Assembly: GCA_026225945.1 (NCBI GenBank)
Contig: JAMJFZ010001258.1
Coordinates: forward strand, 13,003,001 to 13,067,000
Length of the DNA: 64,000 nucleotides
DNA from: Cricetomys ansorgei
Lineage: Eukaryota; Chordata; Mammalia; Rodentia; Nesomyidae
Direction: 5' to 3'
Shown: piece after piece, positions 34,456-45,775 of the stretch
Position numbering within the stretch: the first letter of the stretch is position 1
Layout of the letters: each line of letters begins with the position of its first letter
Notes under the pieces: model-generated
What the model saw: the letters and a program-made list of their open reading frames with translations, nothing else
Databases searched by the model: none
What the model was told of the DNA's origin: nothing
Program-made: the position numbers and the translations under genes

Positions 34456-35800
34456 AACCTCAAGCTCCATCCCTGCTGTTGCGTGTGTGAGGACTTCATT
34501 TCTCATTGGGACCTAACAGTCTTGTGATTACAAATGAGAGAGATTCCTCCAGGTCACCAGAGGAGAAGGGAATTATTGTAAGCAACCTTTCCAAATGGAG
34601 CAATATCATGCCTAGAAGTTCTCTGACAGACATAGCTGAGGACCAAAATATCTCATTGTTCTTTTAGTGCTAATAGGTGGTTGTCTCTGATATTTGACCA
34701 TTATGTCGGCATGGTGAGATTCTGCTTAGAGGCCACCTTCTATGTGATCTGGTATTTGTAACCAGCAGCTTCATGCCCTGTAAAAAGCAACCTCCAGACT
34801 TTTGCTAATTCTGTGTTTCTGCCCTTTCAGTGATAGGGTGTTTTTTCTTTATGCCAATGGACAACCTGTAAGAAAATTTGGTTCTATTTTCTAACTGATC
34901 CTTGTTAATATTCGGTCATTTCATGTCACATTCCTCAAAACCTACCTGTTTATGTGGCAGTTAGCTGGCCCTTGGCTCTTCTGGGTGGGACACCACATGC
35001 TGTTGAGCCTGGCTACTTGTGGTAAAGTCCTGCCTCTCTGAGGAAAGTTCACAGCAGGCACGTGTACAGACAGGATTGACTTCGTTCTTCCATTCAGCTC
35101 CTCGGCGCTGTCATCAGACTGTTTATTGTTCTTTAGCCCTATGGCCCTCGCCTGCTTCTGGGGCTTCACAAATCAGGGAGCAAAGACGTCAGTTCTGAGC
35201 TGATACATTTTACAGAGGTGTTTCTGTACATATTGTTAGATTATACAAGTAAATGTCACATGGTCATAGGTAGTTTGGAGTTGCTTTGCTCAGCTTACAT
35301 CTAGCTGCCTACTGAGTTTCTGAATAAGATTGTTACTCTAATACTGAAAGTATATTTTCAGTTTTCTTGCCAAGTCTGCAGTTACAGGAAGACATTCAGA
35401 ACACAGAGTACAAGGAGGTATCAGCAAGTCAAATTCAAACATGTGCACATGTACCGTATACACCTGAACATATACCCACATATACACACACAGTATCCAC
35501 ACAAAAGCTACCACTTTGTCCAACAAATATAAAAGAATGCACCATCTCTTAAGTTCTAAACTGACTCATGAAGAAATAGAAAATTAAATATATCTATACT
35601 AAGCAATGCCTTTTCTCTTCATAGAGGCTTATTTCCTTTCTCTCTCTCCTCTTCCTTCAGGAGCCTTCAATTAACACTTCAATCTCTATCCTCTGGTAGC
35701 TTCTCTGAGTGTACTTTACTGGACTCTGTGAGGTCTGGAGTTTCTTTTTCTTCCCTTGTTGGATTAGCTAGTGTGATGTCATGCCCCATGTTGGTACACA
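34455..35800. other. Mostly unique sequence
   Basis: No SINE was clearly recognised. Short CA-rich words occur at 35440-35500. Confidence 0.4.
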
Positions 35801-35802
35801 TT

Positions 35803-36140
35803 TGTAGTTGTTAGGGTGCTGTGGCGGCTCACCAAAGAAGACGAGGAGGCATTTTCATAGACTCAAACCCTGCTAGACCTCAGCAGAGGGACCCACCATC
35901 ATGGCCAGTGCCAGACTGGACAGTGGAACCCCGAGTGTCGGCACTCAGGTGTTTTATTGATTCAGAACTCCTTAGGTGTTCTACTGATACCATGTGCAGA
36001 TAATAAGCAACTAAACACCCCCCACATAAAGCCAACACCTGCAGACAATACAAAACGCCAAGAACCTAGGCAGACCCTTTATCCAACAGTACACAAAACA
36101 ATTATTTTAAACATAACTAAAAATACACTTCCACAATACA
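35803..36140 (-). mobile_element. Solo LTR, family A copy 1 (class II ERV type)
   Basis: About 338 bp reads TG...CA, aligned along its length with copies at 49789, 52820 and 63127. AATAAA lies on the minus strand within ATCAATAAAACACCTGAG. Flanks CACATT and GTGAAA do not match, so the target duplication is lost or the copy recombined. It sits at the edge of an L1 3' end. Confidence 0.8.
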
Positions 36141-36985
36141 GTGAAATTCAGAATAGTTTCCTGAGTGTCTTTTTAGACTCTGTGAACCAGACTTTAAAAG
36201 GTTTTGCACTACTCCATGAGATGGAACCCATACTGGACACTACTTGAGTGACCAAGAACCAGAGACTTATAGCTAGCCATAGACCAAAATATTACTGGTT
36301 TAAAAAAAAAAATAGTAGTGACAAAATGACTCCTAATGACATTCTGCTAGACTCATATATCAGCCTTATTCAGCCAGCATCAGACGCTTCCTCCTGCAGC
36401 AGGCAGGAGCAGATGCAGAGACCCACAGCCGGACATTACACACAGAGAGACCTTGGAACACATAGCCTCAAAGGACGTCTCCATTAACTTCCTCCCCTCA
36501 GCGCTCAGGGGACACCTTGGAAGGCAGGAGTGTAAATGGCAGAGGGTATGGAGAGTACCCGGAGAGCAAGGCCTCTGAATCAACTGAGCAAGGCTCATGT
36601 GAACTCGGGCTGACACGGGGCGACACGGGGCTGACACGGGCCGGACATGGGGCCGCCGCGGGTCTGCACCAGGTCCTCTGCGCATGTAGCTTTCAGATTA
36701 GTACTTTTATCTGACTCCTGAGTGTGTGAACACGCGAGTCTCTGGTTCTTGTGTCTGCTCTTGCTCTTTTCCTTCTGTCGGTTTGCCTCGTCCAACCTTG
36801 ATGTGATGGTTTTTGTTTTATCTTATTATACTCTATCTTGTTATGGTTTGTTGTTATCTCTTAGAAGCCTGTTCCTTTCTAATGAGAGACGGAAAGGGAG
36901 TGGATCCAGATGGGCGGAGTAGAGGGAGGGAAACTGATATATTGTATGAGGAAAAATCCATTTTCAATGAAGGAGGGGGGGATTT
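36141..36985 (+). mobile_element. Rodent Lx-type L1 3' end
   Basis: Rodent L1 3' UTR words are clear: CAGAGACCCACAGCCGGACA, CTCCCCTCAGCGCTCAGGG, TGTTATCTCTTAGAAGCCTG and ATGAGAGACGGAAAGGGAG, ending TATTGTATGAGG near 36950. There is no intact frame. The LTR at 35803 abuts its left side. Confidence 0.82.
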
Positions 36986-37034
36986 GTGTAGTTGTGTATA
37001 AGCCAGAAAAAAAAAAATCTCGGTCCACATCTTC

Positions 37035-37145
37035 ATGGTGGCACTTGGAAGGTAAAAGCAAGGATGATCAGGATTTCAAGTCCAGCCTTGGCTACATGGT
37101 CAGTTTGAGGCCAGCCTGGTCTACACAAGATCCTGTCTCAATAAA
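37035..37145 (+). repeat. B1 SINE, truncated, sense
   Basis: GAGGCCAGCCTGGTCTACAC and a TCTCAATAAAA tail are recognisable. Confidence 0.75.
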
Positions 37146-37620
37146 AGAAAAGTTGCCTTCTGTTACCTCTGTGACTGGAGGCAAGCCCAGGCGGAAGTTT
37201 TCCGTGTGTAGTATTTAGCACGAGTTGCCCCACCCACCCTAGCTACCTGAGGATGAGGCAAGGAGGTTATGAAATAGAATCCTTTTGCAACCTGGTGATG
37301 GTCAAATGGGGTAAGAGGTGGGGAAATTTGGGCAAAATAAATGTCGGGGAGTCTTGTAGAGATGAGACATTCCTCACTTCTCTTTTAGAGTCTTTGTCTC
37401 CTGAATAATGTGCACTGGCAGGAAAACGACACAGAAAGGAGGAGTTAACACCTGCTGATCCTGCTGGGTGGCGGGAGGTGGCGATGGTGGCAATGGTGAT
37501 GGTAGTGGTTAGGTAGAGAGTTCCAGCTGAAAATATGCTAAGACAGGAGTCATCACCCCCAGCCCAGAGACAGCATGGAGCATTACAGGAATCCAGAACA
37601 GGCCCCTGCAGCAGGGGCCA
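37145..37620. other. Unique sequence
   Basis: There is no recognised element; a short GGTGG/GGTGAT repeat occurs at about 37465-37510. Confidence 0.4.
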
Positions 37621-37645
37621 GCAGGCTTGTGTGGGGGTGGGGGCT

Positions 37646-37985
37646 TCCTTCCTTCCTTCCTTCCTTCCTTCCTTCCTTCCTTCCTTCCTTCCTTCCTTCC
37701 TTCCTTCCTCCCTCCCTCCCTCCCTTCCTCTCTCTCTCTCTTTCTTTCTTTCTTTCTCTTGTTCTCCCTCCTTCCCTCCTTCCTTCCTCTCCCCGTCAGT
37801 ACCCACAACTCCTCTTGACAGGGTCTTTTTGTTTGTTTGTTTTTTCGAGACAGGGCTTCTTCGTTGTAACTTTGACTGGAACTCACTCTGTAGACCAAGC
37901 AGTCCTGGAAGTCACAGAGTTCCACCTGCCTCTGCCTCCCGAGTGCTGGGATTAAAGGCGTGTGCCACCACTGTCCAGCCTGAGT
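37646..37985 (-). repeat. (TTCC)n tract with antisense B1
   Basis: About 15 TTCC units then CCCT, TC and TTTC units run to about 37790. An antisense B1 follows at 37825-37985. As at 13568, the tract lies on the A-tail side of the B1. Confidence 0.92.
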
Positions 37986-38159
37986 TTTTCTTTAAACGGA
38001 GCTGTATCCCTTCCCAGCTGACATGGGTGGGGGATTTGATCCAACTTAAGACACTGCATTCTCTCCTCGCTGCTGCCTCTCATACTTTGTTGGTGGCTGC
38101 GCAAATGCTCCATGTTCTGCAATGAATACCTAGTGACTTATATTTTCTATTGCTCACAT

Positions 38160-38530
38160 AAATTCTTTTTTAAATATTTGAGACAAGCTGGCCTTGAAGT
38201 GAAGATGTAGCTGAGCCCTTGAGCTCCTGGTCTTCCTGCCTCCGCCTTCTGAACGCTGAGATTACAGGTGTGCCCCATCTGTCTGATGAGCACATACATT
38301 TATTTAATTTTTAAAGATCTTATTTTATATGTATGAATGTTTTGCCCCCATGTATGTGTGTGCACCACCACGTGAGTGCCTGATGCTGGGGGAGGTTAGG
38401 AGAGGGAGGGGTTCAGGTCTCCTGAAACTGGAGGTAAGGATGGTTGTGAGCCATATGGCTGGTAACCGAACTCAGATCCTCTGTAAGAGCAGCAAGTGCT
38501 CCTAACCTCTGAGCCATCTCTCTAACCACA
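38160..38530 (-). repeat. Antisense B1 and antisense B3
   Basis: The B1 lies at 38165-38290 and the B3 at 38310-38530 (ends CTCCTAACCTCTGAGCCATC). Confidence 0.8.
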
Positions 38531-38799
38531 CATAAATTCATTTTAAAGAAATTAATTAGAATGTTTATTCCTCCTCTAGGAGTTTGTGGTTAATGACTTG
38601 AAACTTTTAAAGCATTTCCTGGAAATGCAGGTAGTCTGGGCCTGATTCAAAAAGCAGCTTATCTTTCAGTTTCTTCGTTAAGAAAAACCTAGTCCTTTGC
38701 CCACCAAGCCCAGGGTTTTTTAATTCTTTCCCAGTTCCAGGCAGGCTCTCCAGTGATGAGAACTGGCTTGGGAGATTTGGTTGTCTGTGTACCTGTCAC

Positions 38800-39000
38800 C
38801 AGGCACATAGCTGCAGGCCACACTCCCTCTCCTTAGCTGTGTGACCTGGAGCAGGTCGCAGCCTTTTCCAGTCTCTTTTTTTTTTTCAGGTATAAATCGA
38901 ATATCAAATCTGCAGTAGACTTGCATTAGAATGATCATGAAAATTAATTGAGGGCATGTACGTGCAAGTTCCTAGCCTGTACCTGACCCTTATTAAGCAC
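38800..39000 (+). repeat. MIR SINE remnant
   Basis: GTGTGACCTGGAGCAGGTCG and the later ATTAATTGAGG stretch follow the MIR order. Confidence 0.6.
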
Positions 39001-39114
39001 ACAAAAAGTGTGGCTTTTAAGAGTAGCTATAGGTCAGCTCAGACTCTGAAGACGGATTAAATAATTTTTCTAAAACCAGGAAATAATAATAATCTTGCTC
39101 ACATAAGTTCTTTC

Positions 39115-39330
39115 TTTTTTTTAAGCATTTGAGACAAGGTTTCATATTATTACTATTATTGTTATTGTTATTGTTATTATTATGTTATTTGAGACAGGGT
39201 TTCTCTGTTGTAACTCCGGCTGTCCTGGAACTCACTCTGTAGACCAGGCTGGCCTCGGGCTCACAGAGATCCGCCTGCCTCTGCCTCCTGAGTGCTGGGA
39301 TTAAAGGCACGTGCTACCACCACCCAGCAA
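39115..39330 (-). repeat. (TTA)n run and antisense B1
   Basis: A TTA/TTG trinucleotide-rich run occupies 39146-39188. An inverted B1 follows (GAGACAGGGTTTCTCTGTTG to about 39330). Confidence 0.92.
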
Positions 39331-39334
39331 AACC

Positions 39335-39870
39335 AGGAAATTATATAATAGAAATAACGCATATTATCAGGTAACCCAATGATGGAGACATTAAAGAAAG
39401 TTTGGAGAGAGCCTGGCTGGTGAGGTTCAGGTTCTTCTGGAAGGACTGGGATCTGAACAGGTCCTGATAAGAAGTAGAAAGACATAAGCTGCAGTGGTGA
39501 GAGAGAGTTAGGAGCACAGAGAGCGGGTTGACTCTTGGCTGGAGTTGAGCCTGGGGTTGTCTGGGATGGGGAATTTAGGGTTTTCTCAGTTATCTCAGAG
39601 CCCTGAGAAACACTTTGGTGGCAGGAGTCTCTGTGTAGTTGGTGAGTGCCACTAGGGGGCAGTATGGACCAACAGCTTGTGCCTCACCCAACTTCCTGAG
39701 GTTCAGTTTTGAGCCAAAAGCTGCAGTAAGTAGGAACTCAAAAGCCACCACTTTAAACCTTCGTTTGTGGAACACTTTGAATGGAGGCTGCAGTCACAGA
39801 TTAATAATAACTCCAACCTTGTGTGGTGAGAGTCAGGGTGGTGTCACTGGAGGACCTGGTGCTGAGGAGT
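39335..39870. other. Unique sequence around the CTCF core
   Basis: There is no SINE or exon; the CTCF-like core is the only notable word. Confidence 0.45.
39649..39664 (+). promoter_or_regulatory. CTCF core motif
   Basis: CCACTAGGGGGCAGTA fits the CTCF core consensus at every constrained position and lies in unique sequence, between Ina and the expected 5' end of Nt5c2. Occupancy is inference. Confidence 0.75.
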
Positions 39871-39879
39871 TGACGTGTT

Positions 39880-40430
39880 ATTACTCAAGTTTCCTCCCTC
39901 CCTCCTTCCCTCCATCCCTTCCTTCCTCCTTCCATGTCTCCTCCTCTCCCTCCCTCCTTCCTTCCTCCCTTCTTTCTTTTTTAATTTTTAAAATTAGTGG
40001 GATAGTGGGATCTCACTGTGTAGCACTGATTGGCCTAGAACTTGGTATGTTGATCAGATGGCACTGAACTCACAGTGATCCGCCTGCTTCTGCCTTTTGA
40101 TTGATGTGTTCGCATGTGTCTCACTGGTGTGTGTGTCTTTGTGTTTGTGAGTGTGGGCGCACACCTGCCATGCTGCACATCAGAGACAACATTGCATGTT
40201 GGTCCTTGCCTCCCACCTTGTTTGAAATAAGGTCTCTTGCTCCCTGGTGTATGTATGGCCCATGGGCTTCTGGGAATTCTCCTGTCTCTGTTTCCCGTCT
40301 TGCTGTAGGAATGAGTGCTAGAATTACAGGTGTGCACCACTGCATCTGACTTTGCAGTGAGTTCTGGGGATCCAAATCCAGGTCCTTAGGCTTGTGCAGC
40401 AAACACTGTACCCAAGCCGACGCCCCATCC
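39880..40430 (-). repeat. CT-rich tract, antisense B1, antisense RSINE/B4-like
   Basis: The polypyrimidine tract is 39888-39978, a diverged B1 is 39995-40105, and a composite antisense SINE (ATTACAGGTGTGCACCACTG) is about 40110-40430. Confidence 0.65.
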
Positions 40431-40664
40431 TGGAAACTGTCTTTAAAAACACGTATAAACTTATTTCTTTAATATCTCTTTAATTCAATAACCATGGGTT
40501 GAGGCAGGCGTTATTCTCATTTAACAAATGATTTTATTACTCGGTCTCTAATTATTCTACCCTTTCATTCAATGACTGTTTTGATCTGTGTTTAGCTGGC
40601 TACTGGTTGACACTGAAGAGGAACGGAATGGAAGGGGCTTGGCCTTGGCTCATCATACAGGTCA

Positions 40665-40802
40665 GCTACTTGACCAGTTGAGTGTAGACAGTTTAGTCTT
40701 TCTGAGCCCTGATGCTTCGTTTGTGAAATAAAGAGAACAATTATACTTCCTAGCGATGTCGTGATGAGTAAATAAGATGATGTGTAAATGTGAAATGATA
40801 TC
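40665..40802 (+). repeat. MIR SINE remnant
   Basis: TTCTGAGCCCTGATGCTTCG, then ATACTTCCTAGCGATGTCGT and AGTAAATAAGATGATG follow the MIR core and 3' order. Confidence 0.7.
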
Positions 40803-40905
40803 ACAGCTGGGCGCAGTTGTCTGTATCTGTGGTCTCAGCTGCTCGGGAGACTGAGGCAGGAGGCTCAGTTGAGACCAGGACTTGGAGACCAGCCTGGATA
40901 ACGTA
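40803..40905 (+). repeat. B1 SINE, sense, diverged
   Basis: GCTGGGCGCAGTTGTCTGTA and GAGACCAGCCTGGATAACG are recognisable. Confidence 0.75.
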
Positions 40906-42190
40906 CTATTATGTAAACATAGTAGAGTACTCATAAAATAATAAATAAGATGATGTATATATCCTGAGTTCACTTTAAATAGCTCAAGTCCTATAGGGGT
41001 GGGATGCTGGTGTTCCCCAGCGGAGTATTCAGCCCAGTTCTGGAAGGACAGGACCGTATAATGTTCTTTGAGTTCACCCCCATCATCTTACAAACAAAAA
41101 ATAAAAATTAGCTTTGTTTTCTTTTGTCAGTCTACCAGGAAGATATTCTAAGAAGCAGTCTGCTGTGGTGGGAGCCTGCTCACCAGGCCCCAGCAGTGAC
41201 TGTGCATCCCTTAGCCACCGTTGAAGGCCCTTCCCAGATCAGTGAGTGGCAGGCTGCTATCCAGGACTATTCAGAGCAATGCTCACCTCTAGCCTCTTTC
41301 TGCAGGAGCAGCCAAGCAGATCATGGAGCTGGGAGCTCAGCAGTTGGTCCCAGCCTGGGACAGGTGGGAGGGTAGGGCCTGGCACCCTGACACAGTTGCA
41401 CCTTTAGTTAATATTTGTTCTTCTCCTTCTGCCTGGTTACTCAGGGGAGCCCTGCCACAGACAGTGAGGTACAGTCCGGGGGCTGGGAAAAGCTGTTCCT
41501 GTGAGGAATGACTCAGGCAGGCCTTTAACAGGCAGCGCCTACCTGGGGTCTCTGCAGGTCTTCTGTGTGTGGTTAGAGACCACAGAGCTCATCTGCTCAG
41601 CAGGGTTGTCTCCCTGGAGACCAGGAGGGTCCAGGCGGACAATAGATGCAGAACCTTGCTGCAGTCTGTCTCTGAACAAGAACTCCCTTGGGAAGACTCC
41701 TGAGGTCTCGCCTGGGTGCGGCAACCCTTCTCTTGTTAATCCCATCTCTGAGCTCCGCTTTCTAAAATCCATTTCATTGGTGTTTTCATTCCCAAAGGAC
41801 GCTTGTAAATCGAGCTCCAGATTCCTCAGCACAATACAGAGCTGTCCAAAATTTCTGCCAACTCACTGTTCCCCTCTCATCATGCACCCTTTCGCCCAGT
41901 ATGACCTGGGAGCCGCCTTTTTCAGAGTCATTAAGGACATGATTTCTGGACCTCGGATCAGCTGAATTTAAATGTAGGTCCTCAGCGCCAGACCGTAGCT
42001 ACTGGAGGGCCCTGAGAATCTGAGTTTGCACAGTTGTATGGATTTGTCCAAGCAGGACTGCAGCACTTCCTGGTCCTGTCTGAGCAGTCGCATCCCAGTG
42101 GCTTTCCTTACTCAGGCCTTTCTTCATCCTTTCAAGGACAGATTTTACCAGACATTATTTTTACACATGACCCAATTTCTGAGGACCATT
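40906..42190. other. Unique sequence with weak exon-like signals
   Basis: No repeat was recognised. Two exon-like intervals on + strand have acceptor/donor pairs: 41131-41238 (TTTTGTCAG, then CAGATCA|GTGAGT) and 41325-41382 or so (TTTCTGCAG, then GGGACAG|GTGGG). No protein was recognised; noncoding exons are possible but unproven. Confidence 0.3.
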
Positions 42191-42194
42191 TTTT

Positions 42195-42345
42195 CATATT
42201 TTTGTTATATTTTTTAAAGCGGGATCTCGTTCTACAGTCCAGCCTGACCTGTAACTCAGTGTATCCCACCATGGCCCCAAACTCACACCAATCCTTCTGC
42301 TTCAGTTTCCTGTGTGTTGAGATTGATGTTAAGCCACCATACCTG
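42195..42345 (-). repeat. B1-like SINE, antisense, diverged
   Basis: GATCTCGTTCTACAGTCCAG and AAGCCACCATACCTGG mark an inverted, old B1. Confidence 0.55.
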
Positions 42346-42559
42346 GATCATTTTGGAATTCTCGACCATCTAACTGTGATCACATGATCACCTCCTCAGT
42401 CAGGCACAGCCTGGACCTTGTCCTGATGCTGTAGCTCAGCCTGTCAGCCTACTGGTTTCTGGCCAGAACTTCCTGCCTTTAGCTTGCTTACTCCTACAGC
42501 ACCCAAGGTGGCCTGCTCCTGACATGGCTGCCTGTCTTTCTTTATGAAAATGAACGGCC

Positions 42560-42860
42560 TTGGGCTCTGGGGATGGTTCAGTTGGTAAATGTTTGCACAG
42601 GATCTGAGTTCAATCCCCAGAACCTCTTTAAAAATTGGGGTGTGTGATGATGTGTCCTTGTAACCCAATGTTGGAGAGGCAGAGAGAGGAGGATCCCTGG
42701 GGCTTTCAAGTCTAACTGATGAGCTCCCAGCCAAGAAGACTCTGTCTCAGAGGAGGTAGGTGGCATTCCCGCGGTGTCATCATCTTCCAGCCTCCACGCG
42801 TGTGTGCGAACTTATGCACATGCACCCTCCTACAGAAACGTGCATACACACACGTGTGTA
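42560..42860 (+). repeat. RSINE/B4-like composite SINE, sense
   Basis: An ID-like head (CTCTGGGGATGGTTCAGTTGG ends before position 42585) is followed by a B1-like body and a B3-like tail. Confidence 0.6.
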
Positions 42861-42932
42861 ATTTTTTAAAAAGAGGAATACGCGGCCTCCTCCCCCACCC
42901 CAGTCTGAGCACGTTTGGGTGCCTTGTTACTT

Positions 42933-43005
42933 GCACCACCGCCCTCATCACCTCCCTACCCTCGTCTTGCACCACCACCCTCATCACCTCCCTACCCTCG
43001 TCTTC
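42933..43005. repeat. 36-bp tandem duplication
   Basis: Two copies begin GCACCACC and end CCCTACCCTCGTCTT, differing at one base. Confidence 0.95.
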
Positions 43006-43184
43006 CCTTTCTTCTGGCTTTTCCTGACTACTCATGACACAGTCAAGCTTCTCTCATCCCAACAAGGAATTCCCCTGCTGCCATAAGCCAATCTTGTAAG
43101 CCAAGCTCTGTCTGCTACTAACTCACCTTGACCCCATTCCTGTCCCCACCAGCTCAGGTGTTCCTAAGGCAGTTTTGAACGGTC

Positions 43185-43265
43185 TGACGTGGGTGCTGGG
43201 ATCTGAACTCACACCCTCCGGAAGAGTAGCAAGTTCTCTTAACTGCTGAGCCATCTCTCCAACAT
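43185..43265 (-). repeat. B3 SINE fragment, antisense
   Basis: GTGGGTGCTGGGATCTGAAC and CTTAACTGCTGAGCCATCTC are recognisable. Confidence 0.8.
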
Positions 43266-43274
43266 TTAAATAGA

Positions 43275-43870
43275 ATTTTAGATTGGGTTACTGGATATTA
43301 GGTTTCTGTATGTTTTCATACCTCCTTCACTTTGGTTAACCTCCAACCCCTTTGCCTCCGCATCCTTGCTTAAACTTTTCCATCCCTTCTGCTCTCCTCC
43401 CTCTCTCAAGGCATCCTCCTTCCCCCAATGCCTCTTTCTAGTTTTCTGGTACTCCAAATGAACTGCACAAAACTAGAAATGCGAAGCTAGGATCTGCACA
43501 TGAGGAGGACATGTGGCCTTTGACTTTCTGAGCTTAGATTACTTTAGTCAGTATACTTTTTTCCAGTTTCACCCATTTACCTACCAATGTCATAATTTCA
43601 TTTTTGTCTACAGCTGAATAAAATCCCATGTGTACATGTACCACATTTCACTATCTGTTCATCAGTGTGTGGACATCCGGACTGATTCCATTTTCTAGCT
43701 ATTGAGAATAGAGCAGTAATGAACACGGATGAGCAAGTATCTCTGTGGTAGAATATGGAATCTTTTGGGTATTGGCCAAGAGCAGTCACATTATTCCCTT
43801 GCTTGTGGTTTGGCTGGAAAGGAGCTACTATTTTCTTCTACCAGATTATCAGGGATGCTTCTTGACTTAG
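43275..43870 (-). mobile_element. L1 3' fragment, antisense
   Basis: TTTTGTCTACAGCTGAATAA, ACATGTACCACATTTCACTA and GTTCATCAGTGTGTGGACAT are the inverted end of L1 ORF2. The left part is probably 3' UTR. No intact frame was seen. Confidence 0.75.
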
Positions 43871-43925
43871 AGGGACTGCTTGGTAGGGATGCATTCCTTC
43901 TTGGTCCTCAATCACAAGATTCTCT

Positions 43926-44102
43926 TTACCACCACCATCACCACCACCACCACCCACCCCAAATGTTCCAACCACTATTTACCCCAACCACTCCAGCCAC
44001 TCCAGCCACTGCCACCCACCCCAACCATTCCAATCACTCCAACAACTATCTACCCCAACTGCTCCAGCCACTCCAGCCACCACCACCACCACCACCACAT
44101 AC
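43926..44102. repeat. CCA-rich minisatellite
   Basis: CCACTCCAGCCACTCCAGCC and CCACCACCAC units alternate with ACCCCAACCATTCCA-type units. The encoded His/Thr/Pro-rich frames are repeat artefacts. Confidence 0.9.
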
Positions 44103-44334
44103 CCCTACTGCTCCAACAGAGCAGCAGACCCAATCTTGGAAAGTCAGATGTTTTTTTCCTCCATATCTTCTTTAAACTGGGAAGGGGTGACTCAGGCCTG
44201 GGCAAGGGATCTATGGGGTGCCATAGAAAGAAAACCATCCTTACAGCTGCTTTTGGTCGAAGGTTCCCGTTGGCTGACCCAGAGGGCTTAAGGGAAATGG
44301 GACTTCTTTATATTTGTTTGTTTGTTGTTGTTTG

Positions 44335-44450
44335 TTTGTTTTTTGAGACAGGGTCTCACATAGCCCAGGCTGGACTCATTCTCACTATTTAACTGAAGCT
44401 GGTCTTGAATTCTTGATCCTTCTGCCACTACCTCCCAAGTGCATGGCTAT
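44335..44450 (-). repeat. B1 SINE, antisense
   Basis: GTTTTTTGAGACAGGGTCTC and CTTGAATTCTTGATCCTTC are recognisable. Confidence 0.8.
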
Positions 44451-45325
44451 AAAGTTTATAATGTGCAAGACTATAAAGTCATGGGTCGCCATGCCCAGCC
44501 CAGGAAGTGGGCCGTTTGATAGTAGAGGTTGGCAGCCTTGCTGAGGTAACCATCTGGAGATAGAACTGTTGAACTCTGGTGCAACAGGGAGGTCAAGAGG
44601 GCTGGCAAGAAGAGAAGAGGAAGAGGAGCTGTGGAGCTTAGAGAAGTCATTGCTGTGACATGTGACTCTGTCCAGAAGCCACTGTTGCTTGTTGTGCATT
44701 GGGAATAGGAATTGGACAGAGGAGAAGGGAAATATTCCCCTCTCCCTTCTACACTAAGTTCTTGGGCCACCCTGTCTCAAGCCTTCAAATCTCCCTCAAG
44801 TTGCCTTGACCAGGATCTTTAGATCCCAGGGAAGGAGGATTTTTCCTATTGAGAGGTCTGTGAAAGAGACTGAATCCCTCACCCCTGAAACTGCAGCACT
44901 TGTCCACAAGGACAGGGAGTACTTCGGATTGGACTGGAGAGTAGTCTTGTTCAGAGGTTACCATCCCCCATCCTCAAGAGAGTCCTCTGAGGGTGCCGAG
45001 GTAGAGAGGAAAGTCTCCAGGGGAGACGGAGTCCTTCACCTCTAAGGGTGGTGGTGAGCACACACTGTAGAGTTGCCCCAGCCACCAACCTTCAGCCACC
45101 TCATTTCCTGTACAGCTCACCAAAGGGCTTGAGATTGGAAGAAATGGAAGTGAAGAGTTGGTGTTCCCTATGCCCTGTGCAGAACAACAAAAGGTGGACA
45201 GGAATTAACAGGTAGTGAAAGAATTCATCTTCCGGGATAGAGCAGAAAAGATTACTTGGTACACTACCAGAGTGCAGCAGGCAAGGGCAGTAACAGAAGA
45301 CAACCTACTTTTATTCATTACGGTG
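44450..45325. other. Unique sequence
   Basis: No recognised repeat or exon was found here. Confidence 0.4.
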
Positions 45326-45328
45326 TTT

Positions 45329-45706
45329 ACTGTGTGTGTGTGTGCATCTGTGTGTGTGTGTGTGTATGTGTGTGTGCATCTCTCTCCCTGTGTGTGTGTG
45401 TGTGTGTGTGCATCTCTCTCCCTGTGTGTGTGTGTGTGTGTGTGCATCTGTGTGTGTGTGTGCGTGCATCTCTCTCCCTGTGTGTGTGTGTGTGCATCTG
45501 TGTGTGTGTGTGTGTGTGTGTGCATCTCTCTCCCTGTGTGTGTGTGTGTGTGCATCTGTGTGTGTGTGTGTGTGCATCTCTCTCCCTGTGTGTGTGTGTG
45601 TGTGCATCTGTGTGTGTGTGTGTGCATCTGTGTGTGTGTGCGTGCATCTCTCTCCCTGTGTGTGTGTGTGTGTGTGTGCGTGCATCTCTCTCCGTGTGTG
45701 TGTGTT
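45329..45706. repeat. Compound (TG)n minisatellite with CATCTCTCTCCC interruptions
   Basis: About 375 bp of TG repeats is punctuated by seven GCATCTCTCTCC(C/G) words (first near 45378, last near 45682) and by GCATCTGTG words. Unit length varies between about 31 and 69 bp. The resulting open frames on both strands are artefacts. Confidence 0.95.
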
Positions 45707-45775
45707 ATGAGGTATTGAACCTAGAGCCTGAGGCATGCTAGGGATGCCCTCTACCACCAAACTATATATCCTGTC
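45707..45775 (-). repeat. ID-like remnant, antisense
   Basis: TATTGAACCTAGAGCCTGAGG and CTACCACCAAACTATATATCC-like order matches an inverted ID head (words at 45713 and 45751). Confidence 0.6.

Noticed and set aside
35821..36003. Similar short frames beginning MAAHQRRRGG / MVSHQEGQQGG in LTR copies
   Set aside because: They recur because the LTR is repeated; they read antisense to the LTR's transcription and are broken in other copies.
43880..44392. Thr/Pro/His-rich frames of about 150-170 codons
   Set aside because: They arise from the CCA-rich minisatellite and run into a B1.
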